From Burkholderiales bacterium (GTDB taxonomy: Bacteria; Pseudomonadota; Gammaproteobacteria; Burkholderiales; SG8-41), in the NCBI GenBank assembly GCA_019634975.1, contig JAHCAI010000004.1:1-45978 (forward strand): 45,978 nt of DNA, in the 5' to 3' direction. Shown here in pieces: positions 40,665 to 45,978 of the stretch (the first letter of the stretch is position 1; each line of letters starts with the position of its first letter). Below the pieces are notes generated by a model. It was given only the letters and a program-made list of their open reading frames with translations, was not told the DNA's origin and ran no database searches. Both the position numbers and the translations under genes were made by a program.

Positions 40665-40798
40665 GCCACAGAGGACACAGAGAGCACAGAGGAAACAAAT
40701 TAACAGGATGGACAGGATTTACAGGATAAATCAATGGCTGTGAACAGCTTTTATCTTGTAAATGGAAATCAGAGGGTTTTCTCTGTGTCCTCTGTGGC
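40665..40798. repeat. Palindromic MITE-like repeat element
   Basis: Perfect 19-nt terminal inverted repeats, GCCACAGAGGACACAGAGA (40665-40683) and its complement (40780-40798), enclose about 96 bp. Inside lie three short direct repeats of ACAGGA (about 40703-40725), an inner inverted pair ATTTACAGGATAAA / TTATCTTGTAAAT and a central GCTGT-GA-ACAGC hairpin. The whole unit can fold into one long imperfect hairpin. It has no coding capacity. Its base composition differs from the flanking genes. I recall similar CACAGAGG and ACAGGATTTACAGGAT repeats dispersed in many bacterial genomes. Confidence 0.8.
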
Positions 40799-40828
40799 CA
40801 GATTTTGATCTTGATCTGAAAGCACAAC

Positions 40829-42364
40829 ATGGCTCACGAAGCACTCTTGCAGGAATACGAAGCCCGCCGCGCCAAGGCGCTCGCCGGCGGCGGCGCCGAC
40901 AAATACGCCAAGCGCAGCGCGCAGGGCATGTGGAGCGCGCGCCAGCGCATCGACTACCTGATGGATCCGGGCTCTTTCATCGAATCCGGCCTGTTCGGCT
41001 CATCCGGTGTCTATCCGGAACAGGAGGACGAGACCCAGACCGACGGCAAGCTCGCCGGTTTCGGCCGCATCGACGGCCGCGACGTCTGCGCGGTGATCAA
41101 CGACTTCACCGTGAAAGGCGCGTCGACCTCGGCCACCAACAGCAAGAAGGTCGGACACATGAAACGCGTCGCCACCGAGCGCGGAATGCCGCTGGTGCTG
41201 ATCGGCGAATCCACCGGGGCGCGCCTGCCGGATGCGATGGGTTCGCGCGGGATGGGCCTGTTGCTCGGCAACGACAACACCCAGTTCCGCCGCCTGCGCG
41301 AAGTGCCGACCGCTGCCGCCGCTTTTGGCCCCTCTTTCGGCTCCTCGACCTGGCTGATGTGCCAGTCCGACTTCGCGATCATGCACAAGAGCGCGATCAT
41401 GGCCGTGTCCAGCCCGCGCCTGGTGTCGATGGCACTGGGAGAAAAGGTTTCTGCCGAAGAGCTTGGCGGCTGGCGCCTGCACGCCGAGACCACGGGTCTG
41501 ATCGACCAGTTTGCCGACACCGAAGAAGAGGTGTTCGACCAGATCAAGAAGTTCCTGTCGTACATGCCCAACCACCACAGGGAGGCGCCGGCCGACGCGC
41601 CGGTACCGGCCGGCTCGGGTGCCGACATGCACAAGGTGTTCGACATCCTGCCGGAGAGCCGCACCCAGGTGTATGACATGAAGCGGGTAATCAAGTGCAT
41701 GGTCGACAAGGATTCGCTGTTCGAAATGAAGCCGCGTTTCGGCAAGAGCGCAGTCACCGCGCTGGCGCGCCTCGGCGGAAAGTCAGTGGGGATCATTGCC
41801 AACAATCCGCTGCACCGCGGCGGCGCTCTCGATGCCGATGCCTGCCGCAAGATCGTCGACTTCATCGTGATGTGTGATTCCTTCAACATCCCCTTCGTGA
41901 TGCTGGTCGACACCCCGGGCTTCCAGATCGGCACCGAAGCCGAGCGCGCCGGCGCCCCCGGCAAGATCATGAACTTCATGAATGCGATGACGCTGGTGAC
42001 GGTTCCGCACATCTCGGTAATCGTGCGCAAGAGCTACGGCCGCGCCTATGTCTGCATGGGCGGCGGGCGGCACTCCGACGAAGTGGCGGCCTGGCCCAGC
42101 GCCGAGGTCAGCTTCATGAGCCCGGATTTCGCCACCAAGATCGTGCACGGCGTCGGACACGGCGAGCCCGGCTTCGAGGAAGCGCTGGCCGACATCCGCA
42201 AGGGCGCCGACGTCTGGGGGCTGGCGGCGGTGTATGCCGCGCAATCGGTGATCCGCCCGCAGGACACCCGTGACTACCTGATACGCATGCTCGACGTCTA
42301 CAAGCTGCGCATGACCAAGGGTGTCGGGCAGCACCTGATGCGCAGCTGGCCGACGAGCTACTGA
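40829..42364 (+). CDS. Biotin-dependent acyl-CoA carboxyltransferase, paralogue 2
   Basis: The protein has 511 residues in the same family as the gene at 39076, but is clearly different in sequence. The N-domain contains QGMWSARQRIDYLMDPGSFI, LIGESTGARLPDAMG and AAFGPSFGSSTWLMC. The C-domain contains SVGIIANNPLHRGGALD, FVMLVDTPGFQIGTEAE and VRKSYGRAYVCMGGGRHSDE, closer to the standard pattern than paralogue 1. A 464-bp stretch of the two proteins around MKRVIKCMVDKDSLFEMKPRFGK aligns with MKKLVGMVVDRDSFFEIQPTFGR, supporting old duplication. The two may form a mixed oligomer or serve different substrates. Confidence 0.93.
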   Translation: MAHEALLQEYEARRAKALAGGGADKYAKRSAQGMWSARQRIDYLMDPGSFIESGLFGSSGVYPEQEDETQTDGKLAGFGRIDGRDVCAVINDFTVKGASTSATNSKKVGHMKRVATERGMPLVLIGESTGARLPDAMGSRGMGLLLGNDNTQFRRLREVPTAAAAFGPSFGSSTWLMCQSDFAIMHKSAIMAVSSPRLVSMALGEKVSAEELGGWRLHAETTGLIDQFADTEEEVFDQIKKFLSYMPNHHREAPADAPVPAGSGADMHKVFDILPESRTQVYDMKRVIKCMVDKDSLFEMKPRFGKSAVTALARLGGKSVGIIANNPLHRGGALDADACRKIVDFIVMCDSFNIPFVMLVDTPGFQIGTEAERAGAPGKIMNFMNAMTLVTVPHISVIVRKSYGRAYVCMGGGRHSDEVAAWPSAEVSFMSPDFATKIVHGVGHGEPGFEEALADIRKGADVWGLAAVYAAQSVIRPQDTRDYLIRMLDVYKLRMTKGVGQHLMRSWPTSY

Positions 42365-42372
42365 GTTTTCGC

Positions 42373-42426
42373 GAAACGCGGAACGCGCACCCAACACCCA
42401 ACGGCCGCGTTCCACGTTTCTTTTTT
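42373..42426 (+). repeat. Imperfect inverted repeat followed by a T run
   Basis: GAAACGCGGAACGCG (42373-42387) and CGCGTTCCACGTTTC (42406-42420) are complementary at 14 of 15 positions, with an 18-nt loop that holds two CACCCAA-type direct repeats, and are followed by TTTTTT (42421-42426). It lies between carboxyltransferase 2 and the biotin carboxylase gene. It could act as a terminator or attenuator inside the cluster, or be a second dispersed repeat. Confidence 0.7.
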
Positions 42427-42452
42427 CATACTGTTTCCGGAATCCGCACCCG

Positions 42453-43802
42453 ATGTTCAACAAAGTACTGGTTGCAAACCGCGGCGCCGTCGCCGCCCGC
42501 GTGCTGCGGGCGCTGAACGAGATGAATATCCACTCGGTCGCCGTCTACTCCGAGGCCGACCACCACGCCCCTTACCTTGAAATGGCGAGCCAGACCTTCG
42601 CCATCGGCGCCGCTCCCGCGCGCGAGAGCTACCTCAACCAGGACACCCTCATCGATGTCCTCAAAAAATCCGGCGCCGACAGCCTGCATCCGGGTTACGG
42701 ATTTCTGTCGGAGAACGCCGCGTTCGCGCAGAAGGTCATCGATGCCGGATCCTGTTTCATCGGGCCGTCGCCGAAATGGATAGACGCGATGGGCCACAAG
42801 ACGCGTGCCCGCGACATTGCTGCGCAGTACGGGATGCCCATGTCGCAAGGCTCGGGCGTGCTGCCCGACGACAACGACGCCATCATCGCGGCCGCGCGCA
42901 GGATCGGCTTCCCGGTGCTGGTCAAGCCGGCGGGCGGCGGCGGCGGTATCGGCATGCTGCCGGCGAAAGACGAAGCCGAACTGCTGACTGCCGTCGAGCG
43001 CTCGCGCTCCATGGCGAGCCGCGGCTTCGGCACCGCCGAGGTTTACCTCGAGAAGCTGATCGAGCGCCCGCGCCATGTCGAATTCCAGGTCCTCGGCGAT
43101 GCCCATGGCGGGGCGATGCACCTGTTCGAGCGCGACTGCTCGACCCAGCGCCGCAACCAGAAAGTCATCGAGGAGGCGCCGGGGCCGGAAATTCCCCGCG
43201 ACAAGGCGGTCGCCGTGGCCGAACAGATTGCCGGGATCATGCGCAGCATGGGCTACGACAATATCGGCACTGTGGAAATGCTGCTCGGCGCCGACGGTTC
43301 CTTCAACTTCCTGGAAATGAACACGCGTCTGCAGGTGGAACATGGGGTCACCGAGGAAGTCACCGGGGTGGATCTGGTGCGCGCTCAGATCCGTTCCGCG
43401 GCGGGCGAAAAACTCGCCGACATACTGCCCGGACCAGCCGAGGTCAAGGGTCATGCCATACAGGCGCGGGTGTATGCCGAGGATCCAAAGAATTTCTTTC
43501 CGTCACCGGGCAAGCTGACCGTGTTCCGGCCGCCGGAGGGCGACGGCATCCGTATCGACACCGGTTATGCCGAGGGCCGGGACGTGACGCCGCATTACGA
43601 TCCGATGATCGCCAAGGTCATCGTGCGCGCGGCGACCCGCGCTGCGGCGATCGACAAGCTGATCGAGACGCTGAACAGCTTCGACATCCAGGGTCTCAAG
43701 CACAACATCCCGGCGGTGGTGAACATCCTGAACTCCGCGCAGTTCCGCGAGGGGCGGGTGCACACCGGAATCATAGGCGAAGTAACCGGTAGAAAAATAT
43801 GA
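42453..43802 (+). CDS. Biotin carboxylase, divergent subfamily
   Basis: This ATP-grasp enzyme should carboxylate the biotin on the carrier protein. Length is 449 residues, matching AccC-type stand-alone subunits. The N-terminal KVLVANRGAVAARVLRA, SLHPGYGFLSENAAFA and IERPRHVEFQVLGD are typical. Departures from E. coli AccC (from memory): the glycine loop is GGGGGIGM rather than GGGGGRGM; QRRNQK replaces QRRHQK (His236 to Asn); and VEHGVTE replaces VEHPVTE. The biotin-site lysine (Lys238 equivalent), arginine and glutamate remain. Its stop overlaps the next gene by 4 bp. Confidence 0.93.
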   Translation: MFNKVLVANRGAVAARVLRALNEMNIHSVAVYSEADHHAPYLEMASQTFAIGAAPARESYLNQDTLIDVLKKSGADSLHPGYGFLSENAAFAQKVIDAGSCFIGPSPKWIDAMGHKTRARDIAAQYGMPMSQGSGVLPDDNDAIIAAARRIGFPVLVKPAGGGGGIGMLPAKDEAELLTAVERSRSMASRGFGTAEVYLEKLIERPRHVEFQVLGDAHGGAMHLFERDCSTQRRNQKVIEEAPGPEIPRDKAVAVAEQIAGIMRSMGYDNIGTVEMLLGADGSFNFLEMNTRLQVEHGVTEEVTGVDLVRAQIRSAAGEKLADILPGPAEVKGHAIQARVYAEDPKNFFPSPGKLTVFRPPEGDGIRIDTGYAEGRDVTPHYDPMIAKVIVRAATRAAAIDKLIETLNSFDIQGLKHNIPAVVNILNSAQFREGRVHTGIIGEVTGRKI

Positions 43803-44506
43803 TTAAAAATCAAGAAGATACAATTGTTTCTGCGGCGCGGCGCGCGGGTCGCCAGGCGCTTGATGAAAGTGCCGGCAAGCAGTTGCTCGCCAGCCATGGC
43901 ATCCGCGTGCCGCAATCACGGATTGCCAAGGGTGTCGCCGATGTCGATGCCGTGATGCAGGGTCTGCAGACGCCGGTGGTGGTCAAGGTCATGTCCCCCG
44001 ACATCCTGCACAAGAGCGATGCCGGTGGCGTCAAGGTCAACCTGAAATCGGTCGCCGAAGTGAAATTGGCGATTGATGGCATGCTCAACGCGCCCAAGAT
44101 CAAGGGGGCGCGCATAGAGGGTTTCCTGGTCGAGGAAATGGCGCCGGCCGGACATGAGCTGGTGATCGGCGGCTTGCGCGATCCGCAATTCGGCCCGCTG
44201 GTGATGGTCGGCCTGGGCGGAATTTTCGTCGAGATCCTGAAGGACGTGTCCTTCCGTCTGTGCCCGATTGCGCGCATCGATGCCGAGGAGATGCTCGACG
44301 AACTGAAGGGCGCTGCAATTCTTAAGGGTGCCCGCGGCGGCAAGCCCGCCTCGCGCGAGGCGATCATCGACGTGCTGCTGAAAATCGGCGGCGAGGATGG
44401 TCTGCTGCTGAAGCATGCCGCCGACATCAGCGAAGCCGACATCAACCCGCTGATCGTGTCCGACAACGGTGCCGTCGCGGTCGACGCCCGCTTCATCCTC
44501 GGCTGA
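43799..44506 (+). CDS. ADP-forming acyl-CoA synthetase, beta (ATP-grasp) subunit
   Basis: The protein has 235 residues of the ATP-grasp_5 family. With the alpha subunit it should interconvert acid + CoA + ATP and acyl-CoA + ADP + Pi. The motif KVMSPDILHKSDAGGVKVNL contains the histidine proposed to carry phosphate in archaeal ACD beta subunits (from memory). MVGLGGIFVEILKDVSFRLCPI and DINPLIV, with the metal-binding aspartate/asparagine, are also typical. The ATG overlaps the carboxylase stop by 4 bp, so the synthetase and carboxylase are translationally linked. Confidence 0.94.
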   Translation: MIKNQEDTIVSAARRAGRQALDESAGKQLLASHGIRVPQSRIAKGVADVDAVMQGLQTPVVVKVMSPDILHKSDAGGVKVNLKSVAEVKLAIDGMLNAPKIKGARIEGFLVEEMAPAGHELVIGGLRDPQFGPLVMVGLGGIFVEILKDVSFRLCPIARIDAEEMLDELKGAAILKGARGGKPASREAIIDVLLKIGGEDGLLLKHAADISEADINPLIVSDNGAVAVDARFILG

Positions 44507-44522
44507 TCGCAGGAAAGAAAAC

Positions 44523-45959
44523 ATGAACATCATCGAACAATTCACCCCCCTGTTCGCGCCGAAAACCGTTGCCGTGATCGGCGCGTCGACCAAGGGCAAT
44601 GCGCTGCCCAATGTGTTCATCCGCCGCATCCGCGAATTCGGCTTCAGCGGCGACATTTATCCGATCCATCCCGGTGCCGCCGAGATCGACGGGCTCACGG
44701 CCTACAAGTCGCTGGCCGACACGCCTAGGCCGGTGGACTATGCCTACATCGCGGTGTCCGGCGCGCAGATTCCGGGCATGCTCGCAGCGGCGAAGGGACA
44801 TGTGCGTTTCGCCCAGGTCATTTCCAGCGGTTTTGGCGAAGTGGACGAGGGCAAGGGCCTGCAGGACGAGCTGGTGCAGGCGGCGAAGGCCGGCGGCATG
44901 CGTCTGCTCGGTCCCAACTGCCTCGGCATCTACACGCCGCGCGGTCGCGTCACTTTCGCCGAAATCGGACCCAAGGAAGTTGGTCATGTCGGCATCGTGT
45001 CGCAGAGCGGCGGGCTCGGCACCGACATCATCCGCCGCGGCCTGTCGCGCGGCGTCAAGTTCTCCGGACTCGTCACCGTCGGCAACTGCGCCGACGTCAC
45101 GCCTTCCGACCTGCTCGAGTTCTATCTCGCTGATCCGCAGACCAAAGTGATCGGCATGTACATCGAGACCGCCAAGGACGGCCGCCGGCTGTTCGACATC
45201 CTGCGCAATGCCAGGGCCTCGAAGCCGGTGGTGATCCTGAAAGGCGGCCGCACCCAGCAGGGCCTTGCGGCGGCGGCCTCGCACACCGGTTCACTCGCCG
45301 GCGACGACCGCGTGTGGGTGGCGCTGGCGCGGCAGACCGGCTGCATGCTGGTCGACACGCTGGATCATTTCATCGACACGCTGCTGATTTTCCAGACCCT
45401 GACGCCGCGCCCGCAGCGGCCGACGCGCAAGGTCGTGCTGTTCGGCAACGGCGGCGGCACCAGCGTGCTGGCGACCGACTACTTCGCCCGCCTCGGCCTC
45501 GACGTGCTGCCTTTCGAGCAGGGCCCGATCGACGCGCTGGCGGCGCTGAAGCTGCCGCCGGGGACGAGCATCACCAATCCGGTGGACTGCCCCGTGGGCA
45601 CGCTGCAGCAGGACGACGGCCGCGTCGCCGAAAAAATCCTCGACATCATCTGCGGCCAGGGCAAGCCCGAAGCGCTGGTGATGCACCTCAACCTGTCGGC
45701 CTTCGTCGGACGCACCAAGCCCGAGGTGCTGGACAACCTGGTGGCTGCCGCGATGCGGGTGCAGGAGAAGTATCCGGGCCAGTCGCATTTCATCCTGGTA
45801 TTGCGCTCCGACGGCGAGCCCGCGCTGGAGGCGCGCAAGCGCGAGTTCCGCGACAAGGCGGTGGCGCTGGGCGTGCCGGTGTATGACGAAATGGCCAATG
45901 CCGGCCACCCGCTGGCGGCGCTGGCGGCATTCGAGCGTTACAAGGCGGTCCGCGCCTGA
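44523..45959 (+). CDS. ADP-forming acyl-CoA synthetase, alpha (CoA-binding) subunit
   Basis: The protein has 478 residues from the ATG at 44523 (MNIIEQFTPLFAPKTVAVIG), which has AGGAAAG at a suitable distance; the upstream in-frame extension overlaps the beta gene and is rejected. The CoA-binding Rossmann domain holds AVIGASTKGNALPN, then LLGPNCLGIYTPRG and VSQSGGLGTDII. The catalytic phosphohistidine is expected in AASHTGSLAGDD. A second succinyl-CoA-synthetase-like domain follows. In many bacteria alpha and beta are fused; here they are split with 16 bp between them. Confidence 0.94.
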   Translation: MNIIEQFTPLFAPKTVAVIGASTKGNALPNVFIRRIREFGFSGDIYPIHPGAAEIDGLTAYKSLADTPRPVDYAYIAVSGAQIPGMLAAAKGHVRFAQVISSGFGEVDEGKGLQDELVQAAKAGGMRLLGPNCLGIYTPRGRVTFAEIGPKEVGHVGIVSQSGGLGTDIIRRGLSRGVKFSGLVTVGNCADVTPSDLLEFYLADPQTKVIGMYIETAKDGRRLFDILRNARASKPVVILKGGRTQQGLAAAASHTGSLAGDDRVWVALARQTGCMLVDTLDHFIDTLLIFQTLTPRPQRPTRKVVLFGNGGGTSVLATDYFARLGLDVLPFEQGPIDALAALKLPPGTSITNPVDCPVGTLQQDDGRVAEKILDIICGQGKPEALVMHLNLSAFVGRTKPEVLDNLVAAAMRVQEKYPGQSHFILVLRSDGEPALEARKREFRDKAVALGVPVYDEMANAGHPLAALAAFERYKAVRA

Positions 45960-45978
45960 TGGCTTACCAGCACGGGTT
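45959..45978 (+). CDS. Start of a further gene, cut by the window edge
   Basis: An ATG at 45959 overlaps the preceding TGA by one base (TGATG) and opens a frame MAYQHG that runs to the window end. The same stop-start overlap is used elsewhere in this window. Nothing can be said about the product. Confidence 0.45.

Overview
The window is about 46 kb of GC-rich chromosomal DNA with almost entirely housekeeping content. Gene order and family content point to a betaproteobacterium: pilMNOPQ-aroK-aroB-dgt-gltBD, argS-SPOR-dsbA, hemE-priA, hemB beside engB, and a System II (ResB/CcsA) cytochrome c maturation pair behind a cytochrome c4. The order within the class cannot be settled from the sequence alone. 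I see no tRNA, rRNA, CRISPR array, insertion sequence or prophage.

Layout. 1-4750 (+): the end of the ATP synthase operon (atpD partial, atpC, a strong terminator), then glmU-glmS for UDP-GlcNAc synthesis. 4757-26351 (-): about 21.6 kb read in one direction. In transcription order this is pilM-N-O-P-Q (type IV pilus/secretin), a terminator, aroK-aroB-dgt with overlapping ends, gltB-gltD, hemE, priA, argS, a SPOR protein and two tandem DsbA-like oxidoreductases. 26582-29499 (+): PBP1A (mrcA) and a small conserved protein of unknown function. 29510-31300 (-): hemB and engB, with a candidate C-rich-loop small RNA on the opposite strand between them. 31391-35329 (+): cytochrome c4, resB, ccsA. 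35335-38631 (-): a glycerophosphodiester phosphodiesterase, an SH3-like secreted protein, a crotonase-fold protein and a GntR/FadR-type regulator. 38788-45978 (+): a cluster divergent from the regulator, encoding a 73-residue free biotin carrier, two different carboxyltransferases, a divergent biotin carboxylase and the split beta and alpha subunits of an ADP-forming acyl-CoA synthetase. A further gene starts at the window edge.

How the parts fit. The left three quarters is core metabolism and envelope biogenesis. The right quarter looks like a catabolic or assimilatory unit that activates an organic acid to its CoA thioester and carboxylates (or decarboxylates) it with biotin. It is probably controlled by the divergent GntR protein through an inverted repeat that contains the -35 boxes of both divergent promoters. 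The substrate is unknown.

Most interesting signals: (i) the candidate sRNA at about 30614-30708, with three hairpins carrying CU-rich loops; (ii) the two-carboxyltransferase acyl-CoA carboxylase cluster with an atypical biotin carboxylase; (iii) a 134-bp palindromic MITE-like element inserted between the two carboxyltransferase genes; (iv) a 20-nt AT-rich motif that recurs four times, twice inside essential genes; (v) DnaA-box-like sites between hemE and priA.
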